Shown piece after piece: positions 1 through 7,233 of a stretch of DNA of 10,006 nt. The stretch's first letter is position 1; each line of letters begins with the position of its first letter. The translations under genes were made by a program, and so were the position numbers. The stretch comes from Phenylobacterium sp. (lineage in GTDB: Bacteria > Pseudomonadota > Alphaproteobacteria > Caulobacterales > Caulobacteraceae): assembly GCA_019264505.1 (NCBI GenBank), contig JAHUZY010000174.1:1-10006 (forward strand). The letters run 5' to 3'. Under the pieces are notes generated by a model, which worked only from the letters and a program-made list of their open reading frames with translations, was not told the DNA's origin and did not search any database.

Positions 1-984
1 GCCGGCTTCGGGGTGGTGGCCTGGCCGACGCTGGGCGCCATCGCCGCCAGCTGGGTCATCTCGCCCGTCCTGGGGGGACTTGTGGCCGCAGGCCTGCTGG
101 GCCTGATCAAGGTCACCATCCTGTTCCGCCAGGATCGGATCGCCGCGGCCCGCACCTGGGTGCCCCTGCTGATCGGGCTGATGAGCGGGGTCTTCACCCT
201 CTACATGCTGAGCAAGGGGCTGAGCCGGATCTGGAGCCCGTCAGGTCAGACAACCCTGGTTCTGGCCGGCGCCCTGAGCCTGGGGGGATGGCTGGCCGCC
301 CGACCCTGGGTGGCCCGCCGGTCGGCCGTGATGGAGAACCGACGCAAGGAGGTCAGCCGGCTGTTCGTCCTGCCGCTGATCTGCGCAGCCGCCCTGCTGT
401 CCTTCGCCCATGGGGCCAATGACGTGGCCAACGCCGTGGGCCCCCTGGCGGCCATTGTCAGCGCCGCCCAGACCGGGTCGGCCACCACGGCCGGCGACGT
501 CGCCCTGCCGCTCTGGGTGCTGGCCATCGGCGCCCTGGGCATTTCGCTCGGTCTGGCCCTGTTCGGCCCTCGCCTGATCCGCACGGTGGGGGAGAAGATC
601 ACCAAGATGGACGCCATCCGGGCCTATTGCGTGGCCCAGGCTGCGGCCATCACCGTGCTGGGCGCCTCGACCCTGGGCCTGCCAGTGTCTTCCACCCACA
701 TCGCCATCGGCGGCATTTTCGGGGTGGGTCTGCTGCGGGAGATCCTGACCAATCGCGGGGTGCGCCGCCGGCCCAACGGGGCGGCGCCCGAGCCGACCGA
801 CCCCAGCCGCCCTCAGCCCCCCGCCGAACTCACCGAGCGGCAACGGGAGAAGACCGAGAAGCGTCGCCTGGTGCGCCGGCGCCATGCCTGGAGCATCGCC
901 GCGGCCTGGGTGGTCACCGTTCCGGCCGCCGGCGTCCTGGCGGCGGGGATGTATGGTCTGCTCAGCGTCCTGACGCAGCTTTGA
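1..984 (+). CDS. PiT-family inorganic phosphate transporter, 5'-truncated by the window edge
   Basis: Inner-membrane permease that takes up inorganic phosphate using an ion gradient (H+ or Na+; the sequence does not tell which). The frame is open from base 1 (A-G-F-G-V-V-A-W), so the start and most of the first repeat lie upstream; 327 residues and a TGA remain. PiT proteins have two inverted repeats. SWVISPVLGG near the beginning matches the end of the first repeat. The second repeat carries the family signature SFAHGANDVANAVGP (about nt 400-444) and, further on, LPVSSTHIAIGGIFGVG (about nt 679-729). Several hydrophobic segments of membrane-spanning length are visible. A charged, proline-rich loop (about nt 760-885, with a run of Arg/Lys/Glu ending in LVRRRHAW) precedes the last membrane segment. 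The stop lies inside the 3' end of the convergent NUDIX gene. No PhoU-like partner is visible on this side; it could lie upstream. Family assignment is firm, substrate inferred from the family. Confidence 0.93.
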   Translation, partial: AGFGVVAWPTLGAIAASWVISPVLGGLVAAGLLGLIKVTILFRQDRIAAARTWVPLLIGLMSGVFTLYMLSKGLSRIWSPSGQTTLVLAGALSLGGWLAARPWVARRSAVMENRRKEVSRLFVLPLICAAALLSFAHGANDVANAVGPLAAIVSAAQTGSATTAGDVALPLWVLAIGALGISLGLALFGPRLIRTVGEKITKMDAIRAYCVAQAAAITVLGASTLGLPVSSTHIAIGGIFGVGLLREILTNRGVRRRPNGAAPEPTDPSRPQPPAELTERQREKTEKRRLVRRRHAWSIAAAWVVTVPAAGVLAAGMYGLLSVLTQL

Positions 985-1495
985 CCTTGCGGCGGCCCTT
1001 GGCGGGTTTCGCCGGCGCCGCCAGGGTCTCCAGACGCTCAGCCGCCCGGTTCAGCAGGTCGACCAGGCCCGGATCGCCCAGGCGGGCGGCGGCCTCCGGC
1101 AGGGTCATCCACCGGCGGCGCCTCTGGCCGCGCTCGGGCCAACGGTCCAGCTGCCGGGTCACCCGCAGGAGATAGAGGCTGACCTCCAGATCCTCCCGGC
1201 GGTCGCCGCGGATGCGGACGGAGGGATAGGCGCCGAGCGCCACATCCTCGACCTCGCCCTCGACCCCGGCCTCCTCCAGGGCTTCCTGGGCCGCAGACTC
1301 CCAGGGGGTGCGGCCGCTCATCAGCCCGCCCTTGGGAAAGACCCAGCGTCCGGTGCGCCGCGAGGTGACCAGAAGGACTGAGACCCCCTTGTCGGTGACA
1401 CGATAGGGCACGGCGCCGGCCTGGGGGGTCGGCGCCTCGGGCGTCCGGGGGGCTGGCGCTGGCCCCCGCCACCAGTCGATGAATCGTCGCAGCAT
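962..1495 (-). CDS. NUDIX hydrolase, DIPP-like alphaproteobacterial type
   Basis: A 177-residue soluble protein. NUDIX enzymes hydrolyse nucleoside diphosphates linked to another moiety; relatives of this type act on diadenosine polyphosphates or diphosphoinositol polyphosphates, but the substrate cannot be read from sequence. The NUDIX box spans about residues 56-78 (GGLMSGRTPWESAAQEALEE, then AGV). The metal-binding part is kept as Q-E-A-L-E-E, so the three glutamates are present; the usual Arg of REUXEE is Gln and the first box Glu is Arg. The preceding RWVFPKGG is typical of the fold. The start at 1495 (MLRRFIDWW) is preferred over an in-frame ATG at 1537 because AAGGAAGGG (1501-1509) sits five bases upstream and the longer N-terminus has no domain character. 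An Ala/Pro-rich stretch (residues 11-30) and a basic Lys/Arg-rich C-terminal tail flank the domain. It is transcribed away from imuA, and its last 23 bases overlap the transporter gene. Confidence 0.9.
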   Translation of the reverse strand: MLRRFIDWWRGPAPAPRTPEAPTPQAGAVPYRVTDKGVSVLLVTSRRTGRWVFPKGGLMSGRTPWESAAQEALEEAGVEGEVEDVALGAYPSVRIRGDRREDLEVSLYLLRVTRQLDRWPERGQRRRRWMTLPEAAARLGDPGLVDLLNRAAERLETLAAPAKPAKGRRKVKAASGR

Positions 1496-1598
1496 GCGCG
1501 CCCTTCCTTGCGATGCGGCGCCTGGATGAGGACGCAACGCGGGGCGCGGGCTCCGTTTCGCGGTCCGAACGGCGCCCGCGCGGTCCCTGGGGGTATCA

Positions 1599-1665
1599 GA
1601 TTCGCCGGCCCCGGCGAGGGCTCAGACCCGGGACTCATTCTGGGTTGATTGACTCTGGCGGACTC
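1599..1665. promoter_or_regulatory. Cluster of four GANTC (CcrM-type methylation) sites upstream of imuA
   Basis: Seen directly: GATTC at 1599-1603 and GACTC at 1632-1636, 1651-1655 and 1661-1665. GANTC is the target of the cell-cycle methyltransferase CcrM in Caulobacter and relatives. My hand scan of the rest of the window found about ten sites, roughly one per 900-1000 bases, so four in 67 bases is a marked local excess. The third site overlaps the proposed -35 and the fourth lies between -35 and -10, the placement described for promoters activated by the methylation-dependent sigma70 cofactor GcrA. None fits the extended YGAKTCG motif I recall for strong GcrA sites. The regulatory role is inferred. 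Confidence 0.5.
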
Positions 1666-1676
1666 CAGACTAGAAC
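1649..1676 (+). promoter_or_regulatory. Putative sigma70-type promoter of imuA-imuB-dnaE2
   Basis: TTGACT (1649-1654) is a near-perfect -35. A 16-base spacer leads to TAGAAC (1671-1676), a -10 with four of six consensus bases including the leading TA. The -10 shares GAAC with the LexA operator, so bound LexA would block RNA polymerase. Transcription would begin near 1683, leaving a leader of only about 10-20 bases before imuA. The placement is inferred from the match and from its relation to the operator. Confidence 0.55.
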
Positions 1677-1687
1677 AAAAGTAGAAC
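1673..1687 (-). promoter_or_regulatory. LexA operator (SOS box), GTTC-N7-GTTC
   Basis: The plus strand reads GAACAAAAGTAGAAC; the minus strand is GTTC-TACTTTT-GTTC, an exact match to the direct-repeat LexA box of alphaproteobacteria, with an A/T-rich spacer that stands out in this GC-rich DNA. It ends six bases before the first imuA ATG and overlaps the proposed -10. Known imuA-imuB-dnaE2 cassettes of Caulobacter are LexA-controlled, which agrees. It could also affect the divergent NUDIX gene, but lies about 180 bases from that start, so this is unlikely. Confidence 0.92.
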
Positions 1688-1693
1688 GAAGGG

Positions 1694-2557
1694 ATGAGGA
1701 GGATGTCGAGTTTCACCGCGACGGGGCGCGCTCTGGACGCCGTGCGGGCGAAGATCGCCGCCCTGGAGACGGGCGGACGGGGAGATCCTGCGTCGCTCTC
1801 CTTCGGCGAGGTGTCGATCGACCGCTGCTTTCCCGGCGGCGGGGGCCTGCCCCTTCACCGCTGGCATGAGCTGGGGGGCGAGGGGATGGAGGCTGAGACC
1901 GCCGCGGCGCCCGCCGCCTTCGTCGCCCTGCTGGCCAGGCCTCTGCTGAAGATGGGGCCGGCCGTCTGGATCGCCCGACGGGACGACCTGCACCCGCCGG
2001 GCCTGGCAGGACTGGGCTTTCCTGCAGGCGGGCTGATCGAGGTCTGGGTCCGGGACGAGGCCCAGGCCCTGGCCGCAGCCGAAGACGCCCTGGGGGCGTC
2101 CGGGGTGGGGACGGTGATCGTCGAGGCCCAGGCCTGTGACCTGACGGCGGGCCGCAGGCTGCAGCTGGCCTGCGAGAAGGGCCAGGCCACCGGCTTCCTG
2201 ATCGCCCGACGGCCCTTCGGCGGCGGGGCGCCCGGTATGGCCGGCGGATCGGCGGCGGCCACCCGCTGGTCCATCGCCTCGGCCCCCAGTGCGCCTGTAG
2301 CCGGGCGACCGGGCCTTGGCGCGCCCCGCTGGCGGGCGAGCCTGGAGCGCTGTCGCGGCGGGCGTCCCGGCGCCTGGCTGTTCGAAAGTCCCGGGGCCTA
2401 TTCAGATACGGAGATCCAGGATGACGCGCATCCTCTGCGCCTGGTCGCCGAGCTGGGCGATCGACAACTGGCGCCGGCGCAACCCGCCCGCCCCGCAAAC
2501 CCGCCCGTCCGCTTCCCCGTCGGGGGCGAGGACGCCGCCCGTCGCCGCCGCGCCTGA
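1694..2557 (+). CDS. imuA: ImuA, RecA/SulA-like accessory protein of the translesion mutasome
   Basis: A 287-residue cytoplasmic protein of the ImuA family, needed with ImuB and DnaE2 for damage-induced mutagenesis. Family features: LPLHRWHELGG at residues 52-62, where RecA relatives have their nucleotide-binding region; VIVEAQACDLTAGRRLQLA at 141-159; AAATRWSIASAPS at 187-199; and the C-terminal block PRWRASLERCRGGRPGAWL at 211-229 followed by [12 protein letters not shown] at 246-257. No GxxxxGK[ST] Walker A is visible; the position holds GGEGMEAETAAA. The first ATG (1694) is called; ATG 1703 (residue 4) is an alternative. Neither has a well-spaced ribosome site: GAAGGG abuts 1694 and AGGAGG abuts 1703. 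The last 45 codons are read in a second frame as the start of imuB. Since [12 protein letters not shown] resembles the usual ImuA ending, the overlap appears to be true coding sequence; the final 30 residues (Pro-rich, then Arg-rich) may be an extension. First gene of the SOS operon. Confidence 0.92.
   Translation: MRRMSSFTATGRALDAVRAKIAALETGGRGDPASLSFGEVSIDRCFPGGGGLPLHRWHELGGEGMEAETAAAPAAFVALLARPLLKMGPAVWIARRDDLHPPGLAGLGFPAGGLIEVWVRDEAQALAAAEDALGASGVGTVIVEAQACDLTAGRRLQLACEKGQATGFLIARRPFGGGAPGMAGGSAAATRWSIASAPSAPVAGRPGLGAPRWRASLERCRGGRPGAWLFESPGAYSDTEIQDDAHPLRLVAELGDRQLAPAQPARPANPPVRFPVGGEDAARRRRA
2410..2413 (+). promoter_or_regulatory. imuB ribosome binding site inside imuA
   Basis: GGAG lies seven bases before ATG 2421, within the imuA coding sequence. 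It decides the imuB start: the frame stays open upstream to an ATG at 2316, but that stretch is out-of-frame imuA and has no ImuB-like residues, whereas translation from 2421 begins [12 protein letters not shown], the expected ImuB N-terminus. Confidence 0.7.
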
Positions 2558-3998
2558 GGCGCCCCTGGCCCTGGTGGAGACCAGCCGCGGAACCCGCCGA
2601 CTGGCCGCGGTGGACCGGGCGGCCGCGGGCCTGGGCCTGTTTCCCGGCCAGAAGGCCGCCGACGCCCTGGCCTATGTCCCAGACCTCGTCACCGCCGAGG
2701 CCGAGCCCGAGGCCGACGCCCAGGCCCTGCTGGCCCTGGTCGACTGGTGCGTGCGGTTTTCACCGGCCGTGGCGCCCGATCCGCCTGACGGCCTGTTCCT
2801 GGACATTACGGGCCTCGCCCATCTGTGGGGGGGCGAGGCCGCCCTGGTGGCCGACTTTCGCCGGCGTCTCGCCCGCAACGACCTGCCCGTGGTCTGCGGC
2901 GTAGCCGATACGCCCGGCGCCGCCTGGGCCTTGGCCCGCCACGGGGACGGGGCCAGCCTCTGCCCGCCGGGCCGACAGGGCGAGGTGCTGGACCACCTGC
3001 CCCCCAGCGCCCTGCGGATTTCCGACGCCGCCTGCGCCCAGCTGGAGCGCCTGGGTCTGCGCCGGATCGGGGAAGTCCGCCGCCTGCCCCGCAGCCAGCT
3101 GGCCAGGCGGTTTGGCCTGGAGCTGATCACCCGCCTGGATCAGGCCATGGGCGAGGCGCCCGAGGCCCTGGCCTTCCGCCGGCCGGCCAATCCCTGGTTC
3201 GACCGCCTGGCCCTGGCCGAGCCGATCAGCACGCCAGACGATCTGGCCCGGGTGTGCGGCGACATCGTCGAACGGCTTTGCGCCCGGCTGACCGCCGAGG
3301 GCCAGGGCGCCCGGCGTTTCGAGATCGCCTACCACCGGGTGGACGGCCGCCCCCAGACCGTGGAGGTGGGTCTGGCCGTGGGCGCCCGGGAGGCGCTCCG
3401 GATCACCCGCCTCTTCCTGCCCAGGCTCGACCAGGTGGATCCGGGCTTTGGGGTGGAGCAGGTGACCCTGGCGGCCTTCGAGGTGGAAACCTTAAGCGCC
3501 CGTCAGGCGGCCCTGGCGTCGGAGCCGGCGGCGGGCGGCGGTGTCGAGATCGCGCCTTTGGTGGACCGCCTGGCCAACCGTCTGGGGGCTGAGCGGGTCT
3601 GGACCAGCCAGGCGGTGGAGAGCCATGTGCCTGAGCGGGCCGTGGCGAGGCGCGCGCCCTTTTCCCCCGAACTCCCGGCCCGCTGGGACCCGGCGCGGCC
3701 AAGGCCGATCCGCCTGTTCCGGCGCCCCGAACCCATCGAGGCTACTGCGCCTGTCCCCGACGACCCGCCGGTGCAGTTCCGCTGGCGGGGCCAGCTGCAT
3801 CGGGTCCGTCTGGCCGAGGGCCCTGAGCGGATCGCCGAAGAATGGTGGAAGGCGCCCATCGGGGCGGTCTCGGCCACCCATGTGCGCGACTATTACCGGG
3901 TGGAGGACCAGGCGGGCGGCCGCTTCTGGATCTTCCGAGCCGGCCTCTATGAGGCGGGCGCCCCGGCCAGGTGGTGGCTGCACGGCCTGTTCGGATAG
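2421..3998 (+). CDS. imuB: ImuB, Y-family polymerase-like adaptor of the mutasome
   Basis: A 525-residue Y-family DNA polymerase homologue. In characterised cassettes ImuB lacks polymerase activity and links the beta clamp, ImuA and DnaE2. Palm/fingers: residues 1-20 ([20 protein letters not shown]), then [25 protein letters not shown] starting at 48 (given in part), and [16 protein letters not shown] at 123-138. Motif I acidic residues are missing (AWSPSW), and the Asp-Glu of motif III is D123-G124, so one catalytic acid remains and the Glu is gone. A helix-hairpin-helix-like region follows at about 194-232 ([20 protein letters not shown]). The C-terminal part has the ImuB-typical VESHVPERA (399-407), [14 protein letters not shown] (428-441), RDYYRVED (489-496) and the ending RWWLHGLFG. 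Residues 20-47 form a Pro/Ser/Ala-rich linker encoded in the imuA overlap. RPIRLF could serve as a degenerate clamp-binding motif, but this is a guess. dnaE2 follows after 7 bases. Confidence 0.93.
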   Translation: MTRILCAWSPSWAIDNWRRRNPPAPQTRPSASPSGARTPPVAAAPEAPLALVETSRGTRRLAAVDRAAAGLGLFPGQKAADALAYVPDLVTAEAEPEADAQALLALVDWCVRFSPAVAPDPPDGLFLDITGLAHLWGGEAALVADFRRRLARNDLPVVCGVADTPGAAWALARHGDGASLCPPGRQGEVLDHLPPSALRISDAACAQLERLGLRRIGEVRRLPRSQLARRFGLELITRLDQAMGEAPEALAFRRPANPWFDRLALAEPISTPDDLARVCGDIVERLCARLTAEGQGARRFEIAYHRVDGRPQTVEVGLAVGAREALRITRLFLPRLDQVDPGFGVEQVTLAAFEVETLSARQAALASEPAAGGGVEIAPLVDRLANRLGAERVWTSQAVESHVPERAVARRAPFSPELPARWDPARPRPIRLFRRPEPIEATAPVPDDPPVQFRWRGQLHRVRLAEGPERIAEEWWKAPIGAVSATHVRDYYRVEDQAGGRFWIFRAGLYEAGAPARWWLHGLFG

Positions 3999-4005
3999 GC
4001 GAGCC

Positions 4006-7000
4006 ATGTCGCGCACCCCCTCCCCCGCCTATGCCGAGCTGATGGCGGCCAGCAACTTCTCCTTCCTGCGCGGCGCCTCGCACCCTTGGGAGCTGGTGGC
4101 CACCGCCGAGGCTTTGGGCGTCTCAGCCATCGGCGTCTGCGACCGCAACAGCCTGGCCGGCGTCGTGCGGGCCTGGAGCGCCGGGCGCGAGCGCAACATC
4201 AGGGTCCTGACCGGCGCCCGGCTGGACTTCGCCGACGGGACGCCGAGCCTGGTCTGCTATCCTAGGGACCGGGAGGCCTATGGCCGTCTGACCCGCCTAC
4301 TGACGCTCGGCCAACGGCGGGCCAAGAAGGGCGGCTGCGAGCTCTTCTACGAGGACTTCGCCGCCCATGCGGAGGGTCAGGTGGCGCTGACCGTGCCGCC
4401 TGAGCGACTGGATGAGGCCTTCGCTCAGGCTCTGACCAGGACGGCGGGCGACTTCCGGGGCCAGGTCTGGCTGGCTGCGGCGCGGGGCTATGGCGCCCGG
4501 GACCTGCCCCGGCTGGCCCATCTGCAGGCTCTGGCGGCGACCAGCGGCGCGCCCATGACCGCGGTCAATGACGTGCTCTATCACGGGCCCGAGCGGCGGC
4601 CTTTGCAGGACGTCCTGACCTGCATCGCCGAAAAGACCACCATCGATCAGGCCGGCTGGCGCCTGGCGGCCAATGCCGAGCGACACCTGAAGTCGCCCTC
4701 CGAAATGGCCCGTCTGTTCGCCCGCTTCCCGGAGGCCCTGGCGCAGTCGACCACCATCGCCGGCCTGATCGACTTCGACCTATCTGAGCTGCGCTACGAG
4801 TATCCCGACGAGCCCGTGCCGCCGGGCAAGACCCCCATCGCCCACCTGCGCGACATCACCTGGCGCGGCGCCTCCCAGCGCTATCGCCGCGGCGTGCCCG
4901 ACAAGGTGCGAAAGCTGCTGAACCACGAGCTCGATCTGATCGAGCGGCTGGACTACGCCAACTATTTCCTCACCGTCCACGACATCGTCGCCTGGGCGAG
5001 GGCTCAAGGGATTCTCTGCCAGGGGCGGGGATCGGCGGCCAATTCCTGCGTCTGTTTCTGTCTGGGCGTCACGGCGGTGGACCCCACCAAGCCTGACCAG
5101 GACCTTCTGTTTTCCCGCTTCATCTCCGAAGAGCGGGGCGAGCCCCCGGACATCGACGTGGATTTCGAGCACGAGCGTCGCGAAGAGGTGATGCAGTACG
5201 TCTATGGCCGCTATGGCCGCGACCGGGCGGCGATCTGCGCCACCGTCATCCACTATCGGCCCCGCATGGCCATCCGCCAGGTGGGCAAGGCGCTGGGCCT
5301 CACCGAGGATGTCACCGCGGCGCTCGCCGGCACGGTCTGGGGCAGCTACGGGACTGGCACGCCCGATGATCATGTGCGCCAGACGGGCCTGGACCCCGAC
5401 AACCCGCAGATCCGCCGGGCCACGACGCTCGCCACAGAGCTGATCGGCTTTCCCCGGCACCTGTCGCAGCATGTGGGAGGTTTCATCCTCACCAAGCGGC
5501 GGCTGGACGAGACCGTGCCCATCGGCAACGGGGCCATGAAGGACCGCACCTTCATCGAGTGGGACAAGGACGACATCGATGCGCTCGGCCTGATGAAGGT
5601 CGACGTCCTGGCGCTCGGCATGCTCAGCGCCCTGCGCAAGAGCCTCTCCATGCTGCGGGCCGACCACGGCCAGCACCTGCACGACCTGGCCGACATCCCC
5701 CAGGAGGACCCGGCGGTCTATGAGATGCTGTCCCGGGCCGATTCCGTCGGCGTCTTCCAGGTGGAGAGCCGGGCCCAGATGTCCATGCTGCCAAGGCTCC
5801 AGCCCCGCAGGTTCTATGACCTGGTGATCGAGGTGGCCATCGTGCGGCCAGGCCCCATCCAGGGGGACATGGTCCACCCCTATCTGCGCCGCCGGGAGGG
5901 CAAGGACCCGGTGGACTTCCCCGCTCCCCATCCCGACCACGGCCCGGCCGATGAGCTGAAGCAGGTGCTGGGCAAGACGCTCGGCGTGCCACTCTTCCAG
6001 GAACAGGCCATGCGTCTGGCCATCGAGGCGGCCAAGTTCACCGACTCCGAGGCCAACGGCCTGCGCCGGGCCATGGCCACCTTCCGCCACCACGGCAATG
6101 TGGGGGACTATGGGGTCAAGTTCATCGAGGGCATGGTCGCCCGGGGCTATGACCCCGACTTTGCGCGGCGCTGCTTCGCCCAGATCGAGGGCTTCGGTTC
6201 CTATGGCTTCCCCGAGAGCCACGCCATCAGCTTCGCGCTCCTGGTCTACGCCTCGGCCTGGATCAAGCAGCGCTGGCCCGACGTCTTCTGCGCGGCCCTG
6301 CTCAACAGCCAGCCCATGGGCTTCTACCAGCCCGCCCAGCTGGTCCGGGACGCCCGCGACCACGGGGTGGAGGTGCGCGGCCCCGACATCCTGGCCAGCG
6401 CCTGGGACTGCACCCTGGAGACCCCGGACGCCGAGGGCCGGCTGAAGGCCGTGCGCCTGGGCCTGCGCATGATCAAGGGTCTGAACCGCGAGGAGATGGA
6501 GCGCCTGGTTGAGGCCCGGGCGGCCGGGGCCGACACCCTGCCGCAGCTGGCCCGCCAGGCCCGCCTGTCGCAGCGATCCCTGGAGCTGCTGGCCGAGGCC
6601 GACGCCTGCCGGTCCCTGGGACTCGACCGGCGCGCGGCGCTTTGGCTGGCCAAGGGTCTGACCGGCGAGGGCCGGGTGGAGGACACCGCCCCCCTGTTCG
6701 CCGTCCGGGGAGGGCTGGGGGTTTCAGAGACCCAGGCCGATCTTCCCATGATGAGCCTGCCCCACCAGGTGGCCGAGGACTACCGGACCACGCGCCTGTC
6801 CCTGAAGGCCCACCCCTGCGGCTTCTTCCGCCGGGGGCTGGTTGAGCGGGGCGCAGTTCCCGCAGGCCAGCTTTCGGCCCTGCGGCACGGGGCCAAGGTC
6901 TGCGTGGCGGGCCTCGTCCTGGTCCGCCAGCGGCCGGGCACAGCCAAGGGGGTCACCTTCGTCACCCTGGAGGATGAGACCGGGCCGGCCAATCTTGTGA

Positions 7001-7221
7001 TCTGGAAGGACGCCTTCGAGGCGAACCGCCGCCTGGTGATGACCTCGGCCTTCCTGCTGGTCCACGGCCGGCTGCAGAAGGCCGGCGAGGTGATCCATGT
7101 GGTCGCCGAACGCTTCGAGGACCTGACCCCGCAGCTTTCTCGCCTGCGGGAGGACAAGGCCGAGATCCGCGCCGCCTCCAACGTCACGGGCCGCCTGATC
7201 CGCAGCCGGGATTTTCACTGA
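4006..7221 (+). CDS. dnaE2: DnaE2 (ImuC), error-prone C-family DNA polymerase III alpha subunit
   Basis: A 1071-residue polymerase that copies past DNA lesions during the SOS response, recruited through ImuB. The length is usual for DnaE2. Order of parts: an N-terminal PHP domain from residue 8 ([19 protein letters not shown]), where the canonical HxHS metal ligands are replaced as in other DnaE2 proteins; the palm with GRGSAANS at 340-347 and [11 protein letters not shown], giving catalytic Asp384 and Asp386, and the third Asp at 533 in [13 protein letters not shown]; fingers with [12 protein letters not shown] from 586 and [11 protein letters not shown] at about 729; a helix-hairpin-helix region; and an OB fold at about 960-1035 ([19 protein letters not shown]). 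It ends [15 protein letters not shown], a typical DnaE2 tail. The start at 4006 matches the family N-terminus; the open frame upstream to 3541 is out-of-frame imuB. Its ribosome site is weak (AGGCGAG), suggesting coupling to imuB, whose stop is 7 bases away. No frameshift or lost catalytic residue is seen, so it should be active. Confidence 0.97.
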   Translation: MSRTPSPAYAELMAASNFSFLRGASHPWELVATAEALGVSAIGVCDRNSLAGVVRAWSAGRERNIRVLTGARLDFADGTPSLVCYPRDREAYGRLTRLLTLGQRRAKKGGCELFYEDFAAHAEGQVALTVPPERLDEAFAQALTRTAGDFRGQVWLAAARGYGARDLPRLAHLQALAATSGAPMTAVNDVLYHGPERRPLQDVLTCIAEKTTIDQAGWRLAANAERHLKSPSEMARLFARFPEALAQSTTIAGLIDFDLSELRYEYPDEPVPPGKTPIAHLRDITWRGASQRYRRGVPDKVRKLLNHELDLIERLDYANYFLTVHDIVAWARAQGILCQGRGSAANSCVCFCLGVTAVDPTKPDQDLLFSRFISEERGEPPDIDVDFEHERREEVMQYVYGRYGRDRAAICATVIHYRPRMAIRQVGKALGLTEDVTAALAGTVWGSYGTGTPDDHVRQTGLDPDNPQIRRATTLATELIGFPRHLSQHVGGFILTKRRLDETVPIGNGAMKDRTFIEWDKDDIDALGLMKVDVLALGMLSALRKSLSMLRADHGQHLHDLADIPQEDPAVYEMLSRADSVGVFQVESRAQMSMLPRLQPRRFYDLVIEVAIVRPGPIQGDMVHPYLRRREGKDPVDFPAPHPDHGPADELKQVLGKTLGVPLFQEQAMRLAIEAAKFTDSEANGLRRAMATFRHHGNVGDYGVKFIEGMVARGYDPDFARRCFAQIEGFGSYGFPESHAISFALLVYASAWIKQRWPDVFCAALLNSQPMGFYQPAQLVRDARDHGVEVRGPDILASAWDCTLETPDAEGRLKAVRLGLRMIKGLNREEMERLVEARAAGADTLPQLARQARLSQRSLELLAEADACRSLGLDRRAALWLAKGLTGEGRVEDTAPLFAVRGGLGVSETQADLPMMSLPHQVAEDYRTTRLSLKAHPCGFFRRGLVERGAVPAGQLSALRHGAKVCVAGLVLVRQRPGTAKGVTFVTLEDETGPANLVIWKDAFEANRRLVMTSAFLLVHGRLQKAGEVIHVVAERFEDLTPQLSRLREDKAEIRAASNVTGRLIRSRDFH

Positions 7222-7233
7222 GCGGCGGAGGCC

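Noticed and set aside
2316..2420. Possible longer imuB start
   Set aside because: The added 35 residues are out-of-frame imuA; ATG 2421 has a well-spaced GGAG and the ImuB N-terminus.
3541..4005. Possible longer dnaE2 starting inside imuB
   Set aside because: The added 155 residues are out-of-frame imuB and resemble no DnaE2 sequence; the family N-terminus begins at 4006.
4780..6363. 527-codon minus-strand frame opposite dnaE2
   Set aside because: It is antisense to highly conserved DnaE2 motifs, has no recognisable domain, and its Gly/Ala/His-rich make-up fits a shadow frame.
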